A stretch of DNA of 21,577 nt from a virus, in IMG/VR virus record IMGVR_UViG_3300037459_000052, positions 1-21,577 of that record, one strand, 5' to 3'. The notes under the pieces are model-generated. The model did no database searches and was not told where the DNA came from. It saw nothing but the letters and a program-made list of their open reading frames with translations. A program made the translations under genes and the position numbers. Shown in pieces: positions 14,843-21,577 of the stretch; position 1 is the first letter of the stretch, and each line of letters starts with the position of its first letter.

Positions 14843-15873
14843 TGTCTCGATCCATCGAACCCTATCTCAACCCACCCGTTGACCGGGCAGAAAAGCCTGC
14901 CAGCGAGCGTTTGCCTGACCGGTTTTTGCGCTGGATTGAAGTACTCCGGATCCGCATTAAGAGCATCCCTTGTTTTACCATGTCGGCGGGATCGCCGGAG
15001 GGTGTGATTGCTGGCCAGAAAGGTGATCGGTATTTCGACATCACTGCGCTGGTCTATTATACTAAAATCACAGATACGGGTAATGCAGGCTGGTTGATGG
15101 AGGCAAACAATTACGATTTACTGGTAGCAAGGGGCCTGGTTGATGGTGTGGCCGGGGTCAATAAGTTTGGCCGCTGCGAGGATAACGTCGATACCAATAT
15201 AGATACTGATATCTGGTCAGGCGCTAATGCCGCTGCCGGGGTTAAGGTCTTTATCGCGCCGACACAAGCTAGATCACATACAGTCGTTTCAAGCAGCCCT
15301 AATGATACCGCTGGCGGGACTGGTGCGGAGACCATTAAAATCAGCGGACTCCCTGATTGGGATACGCCCGAAGTGAGCGAAATCGTTGCGCTTGATGGTC
15401 TAACTCCGGTAGATTTGGCAAATGATTATGTGATCATCAATCGTGGAATGTGTGACTATGGCGCTAACGCGATTGGGCCTGGAAACGCGGGGGTTATTAC
15501 TGCGACGGCCGCGGTGGATTTAACTCTTTCACTTCGAATAGAAATAGGTCAAGGCCAAACACACCAGGTTATTTTCGGCTTTCCCAGCACTCAAAAACTT
15601 TACATCAATGATATGTACGGATCAGTCAATCGCGCCCAGGCGGGGGCGGTTAATGTTCAGCTGTTGGTTAATGATAATCCACAGATTCAGTTGAAGGCAT
15701 TTACGGTAAGGACGACTTACGCGTCAAACAGTTCGGGTGAAACGCTACCAACGAGAGCATTCGGCCCACCGATAGAAATTATGGGACCGGGCATAGTGAA
15801 AATAAGGGGCTCTGGATCAGTTCCCAATATGGACGTATCCGCTGGTTTCGCAGGATATTTAATCGATAATTAA
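14842..15873 (+). CDS. Beta-rich virion appendage protein in the P22 gp26 position
   Basis: 343 residues, overlapping the gp10-like stop by one base (TGATG). Residues about 45-85 (GSPEGVIAGQKGDRYFDI ... GNAGWLM) are the tail-protein motif in which GSPEG, a GD and GNTGW-like turns recur. Residues about 107-225 (KFGRCEDNVDT, VVSSSPNDTAGGTGAETIKI, then NRGM) look like a domain I know from structural proteins of other environmental phages. The C-terminal 110 residues are all-beta. In P22 the gene after gp10 is the needle gp26, a long trimeric coiled coil. No coiled coil is seen here, so this is either a different plug/appendage or an unrelated fibre-like protein. Cell-surface binding is likely but not shown. 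Confidence 0.65.
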   Translation: MSRSIEPYLNPPVDRAEKPASERLPDRFLRWIEVLRIRIKSIPCFTMSAGSPEGVIAGQKGDRYFDITALVYYTKITDTGNAGWLMEANNYDLLVARGLVDGVAGVNKFGRCEDNVDTNIDTDIWSGANAAAGVKVFIAPTQARSHTVVSSSPNDTAGGTGAETIKISGLPDWDTPEVSEIVALDGLTPVDLANDYVIINRGMCDYGANAIGPGNAGVITATAAVDLTLSLRIEIGQGQTHQVIFGFPSTQKLYINDMYGSVNRAQAGAVNVQLLVNDNPQIQLKAFTVRTTYASNSSGETLPTRAFGPPIEIMGPGIVKIRGSGSVPNMDVSAGFAGYLIDN

Positions 15874-15880
15874 TATTTAG

Positions 15881-15889
15881 TGGTACACT
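15881..15889 (+). promoter_or_regulatory. Extended -10 promoter-like motif before the enzyme cassette
   Basis: TGGTACACT (a TGn extension plus a TACACT hexamer) lies just after the appendage stop, in the 101-nt gap before the oxygenase gene. There is no good -35 (TTTAAT at 15858-15863 is weak and 20 nt away). A start here would give a leader of about 80 nt containing the AT palindrome. This is a candidate only. Confidence 0.3.
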
Positions 15890-15943
15890 CCAATCGCCTA
15901 GATCATTGACTCGTCGCCATAAGCGGCTGCCCCGGGCATGAAA

Positions 15944-15961
15944 TATATAATATATTATATA
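15944..15961 (+). repeat. 18-bp perfect AT palindrome (possible operator or promoter element)
   Basis: The bases TATATAATATATTATATA form a perfect inverted repeat in an otherwise GC-balanced gap, 14 nt before the oxygenase start. It holds a TATAAT hexamer at 15946-15951 but has no matching -35 about 17 nt upstream. Dyad operators look like this, as do AT-rich cruciforms and -10 regions. What it binds is unknown. Confidence 0.45.
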
Positions 15962-15974
15962 CCGACCCGAGGGC

Positions 15975-16520
15975 ATGATGTTCTACGAGCAGTCTGATTT
16001 TCTATCCCCCAAAGCCTTTAAACAACTGCTTGCTGCCGCCCAAAGCAGTGAATTTAACGACGTGGCCAACCCGATCGACGGCATTGTATATCCATTGATA
16101 TCCCTCGATATCCCGGACCTGGTTCGAAAGGAAATTGAATTCCTAACTAAAACGCCCGTCAAAATGTTGTTCATGCGTCGTAGTCCGAAAGGCGTCCATT
16201 GCCCCAACCCGTACCACCACGATGGCAGCCACGGCCGTACCAGCTTTATGCTGTATCTGAACGAGAGCGAGGGATCCGGTACCGCATTTGTCAGACACCG
16301 ACCCACCGGCGCAGCCTATGCGCCAGAAATAGAATCGATCGCGCAACACTTGCGTGATGATACGGCCCTCTTCAATGCCTGGGAGCTGGTGGGATTTTGT
16401 GAAGCCAAACCGAATAAGGCCTGCATGTTTAATGCTGAGTTGTTACATGCCGCCTATCCGCTCGGTGGCCATGGCGAAGGAGAGGGCGCTCGGTGCGTCC
16501 TGACAGCTTTTTTTGATTAG
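15975..16520 (+). CDS. 2-oxoglutarate/Fe(II)-dependent oxygenase, prolyl-hydroxylase type
   Basis: 181 residues. The iron triad is visible: H81 and D83 in YHHDGS (H-x-D), and H158 in ELLHAAYP. R173 in ARCVLTAFF, 15 residues on, fits the 2-oxoglutarate-binding Arg. These lie on the double-stranded beta-helix strands (TSFMLYLNES, GSGTAFV). Such enzymes hydroxylate protein, nucleic acid or small-molecule targets, releasing CO2 and succinate. The target here is unknown. GAGGG at 15969-15973 is too near the ATG at 15975, so the ATG at 15978 may be the true start. It lies in the slot of P22 gp14, opens a cassette with the GNAT gene, and follows a promoter-like gap. Related genes are common in marine phages, so it is probably functional. 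Confidence 0.85.
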   Translation: MMFYEQSDFLSPKAFKQLLAAAQSSEFNDVANPIDGIVYPLISLDIPDLVRKEIEFLTKTPVKMLFMRRSPKGVHCPNPYHHDGSHGRTSFMLYLNESEGSGTAFVRHRPTGAAYAPEIESIAQHLRDDTALFNAWELVGFCEAKPNKACMFNAELLHAAYPLGGHGEGEGARCVLTAFFD

Positions 16521-16956
16521 GCCAGCCACAGAGCTGGATTACCCGGCGATCATAGCGATGAGCCGGCAATTCTGGAAACTGATGCCGTATTCAGAACCGC
16601 ATGACGATGAGCACGTGCTGGTCATGGTGGAACTGGCGGCCGAGCAGCGATTGTTATTTGTCGTCGACATCGATAACCAGGCTGTCGGTTTCATTGCAGG
16701 AATTATCTCGCCATTATTGGCCAGCTCTGCAGCGCACCAGGTGACGGAAATCGGTTTATGGATCAACCCAGCGCAGCGCGGGCGCTATGGGATGGCATTA
16801 ATTAACATCCTTGAAAAAGGCGCGGAAGCGATCGGCGCAAAATATATGAACATGATCGCGATGGAATCGAGTGCTCCGGAGGTCGCTGAGGCGATCTATG
16901 CCCGACGTGGGTACTGGAAGCTCGAGACCGTTTACACCAAAGTATTAGGAGAATGA
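16513..16956 (+). CDS. GNAT-family N-acetyltransferase
   Basis: 147 residues. The N-terminus MIRPATELDYPAI is the standard GNAT opening. The acetyl-CoA-binding motif A is at about residues 85-100 (NPAQRGRYGMALINIL), and YARRGYWKLETVYTK near the C-terminus is motif B. It would transfer acetyl from acetyl-CoA to an amine of unknown identity. The start is a TTG that sits inside a T7 run (16508-16514) and overlaps the oxygenase stop by 8 nt; no good ribosome binding site precedes it, so it relies on coupling or on slippage. Losing one T would join both proteins in one frame. It precedes the ejection genes by one nucleotide, with the downstream AGGAG inside its end. Confidence 0.85.
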   Translation: MIRPATELDYPAIIAMSRQFWKLMPYSEPHDDEHVLVMVELAAEQRLLFVVDIDNQAVGFIAGIISPLLASSAAHQVTEIGLWINPAQRGRYGMALINILEKGAEAIGAKYMNMIAMESSAPEVAEAIYARRGYWKLETVYTKVLGE

Positions 16957-16957
16957 T

Positions 16958-17626
16958 ATGGCTGCAGTGACCGCTGTCGTCGCCGCGTCTGTAGTGAAAG
17001 CCTACAGTGTCAAGAAAGCTGCCGATGCAGCAGAAACATCAACCCAGGGCGGGGTGGATAAAGCTGTCGGTGCGATCGACATCTCTATGGAAAAACAGAT
17101 TGAGTCGCTCACCAAGCAATTTGAATACCAGCAAGAAATCCTGCAGCCTCAAATGGAGCGTCAGTTTGGCGCCCAGGAAAGGTATCACGATTTGCTCGGG
17201 CTCGGGGACCAGGATCCGTCAGAGGTATTCGAGGGCACTCCCGGGTACGAGTTTCAGCGTGAGGAAATGGATCGCCAGCTTGAACGGGTTGGATCTGCCG
17301 GCGGGCCCAACATCGGAGGCCGGGCGATCATGGAGGCTCAACGCCGTGCACAAGGGCTGGCATCCGATGATTATTACAATTATCTCGATGCTGTCTCGAG
17401 AGAGGCTCAATTCGGTGGTGGTCCCGCGGCCAATGTGGTTGCAACGTCAGATGTTTACGGTCGCAATGTCGCCAGCACCTATCGGAACCAGGGTAATAGA
17501 CTGGCCGCCATTCACACCCGACAGGGTGAAAATCTGGCTGAGATCGAATCGAATAAATACGCCGGGTATAACAATGCGATCCAGCAGGGCTTTACCAATT
17601 ACATCGCCCAAAGAGAAGGAGGTTGA
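16958..17626 (+). CDS. DNA ejection protein, gp7 / DNA-transfer-protein-p32-like
   Basis: 222 residues with AGGAG at 16947-16951 (6 nt spacing). P22 gp7 is 229 residues and sits in the same place. An Ala/Val-rich N-terminus (AAVTAVVAASVVKAYS) could insert into or lie along a membrane. A helical stretch with ESLTKQFEYQQEILQPQMERQ follows, then the GTPGYEFQREEMDRQLERV motif and GLASDDYYNYLDAVSREAQFG, which are typical of the DNA-transfer p32-like family. The C-terminus is Asn/Gln/Gly-rich. In P22 such proteins leave the virion with DNA and help form a conduit across the envelope. An alternative name would be internal virion protein A. Confidence 0.75.
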   Translation: MAAVTAVVAASVVKAYSVKKAADAAETSTQGGVDKAVGAIDISMEKQIESLTKQFEYQQEILQPQMERQFGAQERYHDLLGLGDQDPSEVFEGTPGYEFQREEMDRQLERVGSAGGPNIGGRAIMEAQRRAQGLASDDYYNYLDAVSREAQFGGGPAANVVATSDVYGRNVASTYRNQGNRLAAIHTRQGENLAEIESNKYAGYNNAIQQGFTNYIAQREGG

Positions 17627-17628
17627 TC

Positions 17629-18489
17629 ATGGCTTTTAATGACCCGAGTAAATTCCAATCCTTTGACTATGGTGACGCCATTAAGACAGGGCAGAACATT
17701 TCCTTTAATCGTATGCGCAACGACGCCATGGCTGACCAACAAACCGAGCGCAAGGACATGCTGAGAAATCGGAAAAAAGCGCAGGATTTACGATCCATGT
17801 ATGATCGAATGCCGGATCAAATCGCCGCACTTGAGCGAGAGAATATGTTCAAGGAGGCCGACGAGCTGCGCGACAATTATATTGAGACTCGCAAAACTGA
17901 GGTCGACCTGTTGACCGCCATGCGGCCCAATATCAACGCGGATAATTATAAGCAGTTCCGCCAGGAGCTTCTCCAGGCTGGGGCTGTGACGCCTGAAATG
18001 ATGCCGGTCGAGTATTCAGATAAGTGGTTTCGGAGTGAAATCGACAAGCGCAAGCAGTCTTTAACTAAATTCACCGTGCAGTCACATGAAAACGGAGCGC
18101 TGATGGCGCGAGATTATGTGCAGCAAAATGGACAGATTGACTGGGATCTGACCGGCGCATGGTATGAAAAAAAGGACGATAAGAAGGGCAAAGGTGGCGC
18201 CGGTGGGAAAGGTGGTTTCAAGGCAGCCGATGCCAGCCAGATCGGAAAACAGATCGAGCGCTTGTTCGGTGGCTTCTACGATCCACAAACCGGGCAATTG
18301 AAAGGCCTGGATCCGAGCGTGGCACCGCGGGTCCAGTCGATCCAGGAAGAAGCGGAATTGATATACACCCAGGGTGGTGGTGCAATCACGCACGGGGTGG
18401 CAGTGACTCAGGCCGCTCGTAAACTCGGAATCAACATCGAGAATTACCGCAACAAAGCAGCCTCGGATCCACTAAGCCTGCGCCAGTAA
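17629..18489 (+). CDS. Probable second ejection / internal virion protein (gp20 position)
   Basis: 286 residues from the ATG at 17629, chosen for the AAGGAGG at 17616-17622 (6 nt spacing); an in-frame TTG at 17623 lacks spacing. The N-terminal half is helical and highly charged (RKDMLRNRKKAQDLRSM, ALERENMFKEADELRDNY). Residues about 185-198 form a Lys/Gly linker (KKGKGGAGGKGG), and the C-terminal part is helical with AARKLGINIENYRNKA. There is no membrane helix. Its place between the gp7-like and gp16-like genes matches P22 gp20, but I see no clear sequence signature, so function is by synteny. Its stop is 2 nt before the next start. Confidence 0.6.
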   Translation: MAFNDPSKFQSFDYGDAIKTGQNISFNRMRNDAMADQQTERKDMLRNRKKAQDLRSMYDRMPDQIAALERENMFKEADELRDNYIETRKTEVDLLTAMRPNINADNYKQFRQELLQAGAVTPEMMPVEYSDKWFRSEIDKRKQSLTKFTVQSHENGALMARDYVQQNGQIDWDLTGAWYEKKDDKKGKGGAGGKGGFKAADASQIGKQIERLFGGFYDPQTGQLKGLDPSVAPRVQSIQEEAELIYTQGGGAITHGVAVTQAARKLGINIENYRNKAASDPLSLRQ

Positions 18490-18491
18490 TC

Positions 18492-21400
18492 ATGGCAACC
18501 AGGCTGCAAGATTTTCGGGAGCAATACCCGCAGTATTCGGATATGGACGACGAGGATCTGGCCGAATCGCTGCGCCAGCGCTATTACTCCGACATGCCTG
18601 TTGATACCTATCGTGAGTCGATGGGGCTTGGGCCGTCGGTTTGGAATGAATATCCGAAGGATCCTGCAGGGTTCAGCATCGACCCGACTAGGCCATCAAT
18701 TAAAAATCCAGATGGTAGCATGTCGACCGAGCGCACGGTCACGGTAGAATTTGATGGGCGCCAGATAAATATCCCGAGCATTGTTGACGGCAAAGCCTAC
18801 GATTACAATGATCCGGCACAGATGGATTTTATCATCCAGGATGCACGCAAGAAAATGCGGCAAGGCTGGAAATTTCCAAACTTTGCCACGGTCGATGAAG
18901 CTGTTGCTGCAGCGAAGCAACGTAGTGCCGGGATCCGGCCGGCGCGTAATCAATGGGAAGCTGATCATAAGCCGAGTGTGTGGGACCGGGTGAGCTCCTT
19001 GTGGGAGAAAACCGAGCAAAAGTCAGACAATGTGCTCGAGCCTGCAGTATCGCCCCGGGTCGATTTCGAAACCGATGATGAAACTCGCGAAGCAATCAAA
19101 GCCGAAACCGACACAGGTTATTCGCAACCTCTCAGTGGTCGCAGTAAATTCAAACGATTCAATGATAAATCCATTGCCACGATATCGCCCGAGGCGGAGA
19201 GCAAGACCGAACCTCGAGCGCTACTGCGCGATCAGCTGTTTGCCGGCTTTGATGAAATGCGCGCTAACCGGGCAACCACTGACTTTTTGGCAGCGAGCCA
19301 GGAATACCGAAGCGCAGAAGCGATCGCCACCGGTGAGCTGACTCAGGGCGGGTATCCCAATACAGGTGCAACCGGCGCCGAAATCGATAAGCGGATCCGG
19401 GCAGCGCATGCTAAATATGGCGACCAGAGCCAAAGCGCTGCGGCAATGGCTGATATTCAACGTGATATTGATTTGGTGCGCACGGAACAGGTTCAGCGCA
19501 TGCAGCAGGCGATCGATAAATCCACAGAGCTGCGTGGCCGTGCATCCCAGGTGCCCTACCACAAAGAAACTCGCGAGATGCTCGAGGCCGAAACATTCGG
19601 TGAGGGTATCAGCGAATTCATGGACGACCCCGTGATGATTATCGCCGAGACCAGTTTGCGATCGCTGCCGAATATGGCCGAGGCAATCCCGCTCGCAGTC
19701 GGTGGTGCGATCGTGGCCGGTCCTTATGGTTTCGCTGCAGGCATGGGTACTGGGGCCGCGATGGTGGAATACCGTGCAGCCTTTGCCCAATACCTACAAA
19801 CCCAGGGCGTGGATCTCACGGACGCGCAATCGATGGTCACCGCTGGCATGAATGATGATCTCATGCGACAGGCCCGCGAGTACGCCGGTACGCGCTCTAG
19901 TGTGATAGGCACGTTTGCAGCAATATCAGGCGGCATTGCCACCAAACCCCTGACCCCATTTGTCAAAAACATTGTCGGTCGAGAGTTATCGAATATCGGC
20001 GCTCAGATCGTGGCTCAGGCCAGCCTCGAGGGAACTGGTGAAGCCCTGGCCCAAGTGGCCACAGGTGAGGACATTGCCCCGGGTGAGGTCATGGCTGAAA
20101 TGACTGGATCTCTGATCAGTGCGCCGATCGAGGTAGGGGCTGCAGCTGTGACTGGGGTGCGCGCGCAATCACAACAGGCCCAAGTTGCGCGCATTGAGAG
20201 TGAGGTCAACGAGATACTGGGTCGTGGCGATTTTTATGAACCACCGACTACGGCGCCTGACGAGACGATTACACCAGCACCAGAGCCGGACCAGGTTCCA
20301 CGTGAAACAGCGGGCCCGCCAGGCCCGGATCTCGACGACGGGACCATGCCACCGGATATTGATTTCCCGACTGGCGAGGTCGATGACGGCACCATACCCG
20401 GCGATGTTGATTTTCCACCTGACGACACGATCGAGCGCGAGGACGTGGTTGAGTATTTCGATCAGCGCTTGAAACGGAATTTTTACCGGGAACACTTGCA
20501 GGGTATGGCAAACGAGCTCGTATACGGCGGGGAAGTGACCTACCTGCGCGACGAAAACGATAAGATTATCGGGCGTACACCATCGCTTGATCCAGAATGG
20601 TTTCAATTTATGAGCCAGGATCCGGAGTACAGCATGAGCACCGACCAGGTGAAAAATGCGGTAACCAAAGCGATCACCGGTAAAAAACTGGGGGTTCGCC
20701 AGCAAAGGGTGGTTCAGGCCATGATCGATATCGTAACTGACCAGCGGCTGGCTGAGGTTGACTACGCAAGGCAGGAGCTTGAGGCGGCTCGTAAACGCCG
20801 TTCTGAGCGACGATCTGCAGAAGGTATGCAACCTGACGCTGATGCGGAGATTGCAGGAGAGCGCTACAGCGAGGACGAGTACAGCCCTGAAATGAGCGCT
20901 GATAGCCGAATCATCTTTGAATTGATGGAGTCGGCGGTTGAAATGGGTGTTGATGAGGGTATCCTCGAAGGCCTGGCCATTAAAATTGAAGACAACCAGG
21001 CGCTGATGACAGCCCTGGAAGGAGTGATTGATGAACACAGACGCACGGCTCGCCCTGCGACAGCTGAAGCGCAACCGCCGACTAGGCCGGATCCCGACGC
21101 TGAAACCGCAGATATCTTCGGAGACAACACCGAATCAGCGCAAGCGATCGCGGACGAGATCCGACGACGTGACACCGCACGTGATGCCGGCCAGGAATCA
21201 GTAGAAACCGGGGATCCCGGAGATCTGTTCAGCGATGCCCAGCGCCAAGTCGATATCGATGATGCTGTACCCGGCGCCATGCCGGGCGTTTACGACCACG
21301 CCAAGCACGTATCAGAAGTATTAACCGGCAAAAAAACACTACACAGGAAAGGAAACAGGCAAGGGCGCTGGTGGTCTAATACCCAAAAATACACCAATCT

Positions 21401-21577
21401 TTATAAGGATACGGGCGAGGGGGGGCCACAGACAATCGAAGTAGATCTTGATCAGCTGAATATCCTGGACACGCTGAATAACAATAGTGATTTTTTAAAT
21501 AATCTTGATAATAACGAAATCGATATTGAGCTCAAAAAGCGTGGTTATGACGGGTGGTTGGGAGATAGTGAGCTAGA
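18492..21577 (+). CDS. Giant ejection / internal virion protein, gp16-like position, with ADP-ribosyltransferase-like C-terminus (truncated by window)
   Basis: Open from the ATG at 18492 to the window end (at least 1028 residues, no stop). There is no strong ribosome binding site; it starts 2 nt after the previous stop. Residues 1-45 (FREQYPQYSDMDDEDLAESL) match the opening of large phage internal proteins. Residues about 68-150 (NPDGSMSTERTVTVEFDG, then IPSIVDG) match a domain common in phage virion proteins. Residues about 377-556 are Gly/Ala-rich and hydrophobic, which fits a membrane-spanning conduit. Residues 580-655 are an acidic Pro linker with a twofold 16-residue repeat. From H951 (HRKGNRQGRWWSNTQKYT, then TIEVDLDQL, ending KKRGYDGWLGDSE) the segment resembles ADP-ribosyltransferase domains of injected polyvalent proteins. 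That last call is tentative because the domain is cut. P22 gp16 is 609 residues. Confidence 0.75.
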   Translation, partial: MATRLQDFREQYPQYSDMDDEDLAESLRQRYYSDMPVDTYRESMGLGPSVWNEYPKDPAGFSIDPTRPSIKNPDGSMSTERTVTVEFDGRQINIPSIVDGKAYDYNDPAQMDFIIQDARKKMRQGWKFPNFATVDEAVAAAKQRSAGIRPARNQWEADHKPSVWDRVSSLWEKTEQKSDNVLEPAVSPRVDFETDDETREAIKAETDTGYSQPLSGRSKFKRFNDKSIATISPEAESKTEPRALLRDQLFAGFDEMRANRATTDFLAASQEYRSAEAIATGELTQGGYPNTGATGAEIDKRIRAAHAKYGDQSQSAAAMADIQRDIDLVRTEQVQRMQQAIDKSTELRGRASQVPYHKETREMLEAETFGEGISEFMDDPVMIIAETSLRSLPNMAEAIPLAVGGAIVAGPYGFAAGMGTGAAMVEYRAAFAQYLQTQGVDLTDAQSMVTAGMNDDLMRQAREYAGTRSSVIGTFAAISGGIATKPLTPFVKNIVGRELSNIGAQIVAQASLEGTGEALAQVATGEDIAPGEVMAEMTGSLISAPIEVGAAAVTGVRAQSQQAQVARIESEVNEILGRGDFYEPPTTAPDETITPAPEPDQVPRETAGPPGPDLDDGTMPPDIDFPTGEVDDGTIPGDVDFPPDDTIEREDVVEYFDQRLKRNFYREHLQGMANELVYGGEVTYLRDENDKIIGRTPSLDPEWFQFMSQDPEYSMSTDQVKNAVTKAITGKKLGVRQQRVVQAMIDIVTDQRLAEVDYARQELEAARKRRSERRSAEGMQPDADAEIAGERYSEDEYSPEMSADSRIIFELMESAVEMGVDEGILEGLAIKIEDNQALMTALEGVIDEHRRTARPATAEAQPPTRPDPDAETADIFGDNTESAQAIADEIRRRDTARDAGQESVETGDPGDLFSDAQRQVDIDDAVPGAMPGVYDHAKHVSEVLTGKKTLHRKGNRQGRWWSNTQKYTNLYKDTGEGGPQTIEVDLDQLNILDTLNNNSDFLNNLDNNEIDIELKKRGYDGWLGDSEL
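20334..20429 (+). repeat. Twofold 48-nt repeat in the linker of the giant protein
   Basis: Two 16-residue units, the first starting DDGTMPPDIDFP and the second DDGTIPGDVDFP, at 20334-20381 and 20382-20429 (residues 615-646). They lie in a disordered, acidic, proline-rich linker, typical of a spacer between functional domains. Confidence 0.7.

Noticed and set aside
15906-15911. TTGACT as a -35 box before the enzyme cassette
   Set aside because: The only -10-like hexamer downstream is 34 nt away, too far for a standard promoter, and the sequence at the right distance is GC-rich.
20169-21074. 301-residue open frame on the - strand under the giant ejection gene
   Set aside because: It lies fully antisense to a longer + strand frame with recognisable domains. 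It is Cys/His/Arg-rich with no domain I can name, typical of a shadow of acidic coding sequence.

Overview
The window is a run of virion and packaging genes from a tailed phage with a P22-like (short-tailed, podovirus) plan. All recognised genes lie on the + strand. They are tightly packed with 1-14 nt overlaps and mostly good AGGAG-type ribosome binding sites, as expected for one late operon. The host is probably a Gram-negative bacterium: the family plan is known there, there is a full set of DNA-ejection-type proteins, and the Shine-Dalgarno motifs are strong. I see no integrase, repressor, tRNA, CRISPR, insertion sequence, lysis or replication gene, so lifestyle and host species cannot be read from this piece. 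No gene was found on the - strand.

Layout. 1-1569: a possible zinc-ribbon C-terminus from upstream, a small unknown protein, a sulfotransferase-like P-loop protein, and a stand-alone terminase large-subunit nuclease domain whose ATPase half is not in the window. 1586-4111: portal protein. 4172-7536: a block of five extra genes: a CxxC/HxxxxH putative zinc protein, a beta-rich virion protein, an eight-cysteine protein, a large protein with ten 22-23-residue repeats and a coiled-coil tail, and a small unknown protein. 7533-9842: scaffold and major coat protein. 9927-11448: a small coiled-coil protein and a gp4-like connector with an inserted jelly-roll-like domain. 11451-13354: tail fibre and a small downstream gene. 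13373-15873: a gp10-like tail hub protein and a beta-rich virion appendage protein. 15874-16956: a 2-oxoglutarate/Fe(II) oxygenase plus GNAT acetyltransferase pair, preceded by one of the few real intergenic gaps, which carries a promoter-like motif and an 18-bp AT palindrome. 16958-21577 (end): three ejection-type proteins, the last a giant polyprotein-like ORF that runs off the window.

How it works together: the order terminase, portal, scaffold, coat, gp4, gp10, (appendage), gp7-, gp20- and gp16-like follows P22. Terminase, portal, scaffold and coat build and fill the head. The gp4/gp10-like proteins close it, fibre and appendage proteins bind the cell, and the last three genes probably form the channel that delivers DNA. 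The oxygenase/GNAT pair and the sulfotransferase-like gene are accessory enzymes set inside this structural operon.

Main points of interest: the split terminase, the jelly-roll insertion in the gp4-like connector, an ADP-ribosyltransferase-like segment at the truncated C-terminus of the giant ejection protein, the enzyme cassette joined by a T7 run, and a strong excess of GATC and especially GGATCC sites. Family assignments come from motifs read by eye, not from database searches.
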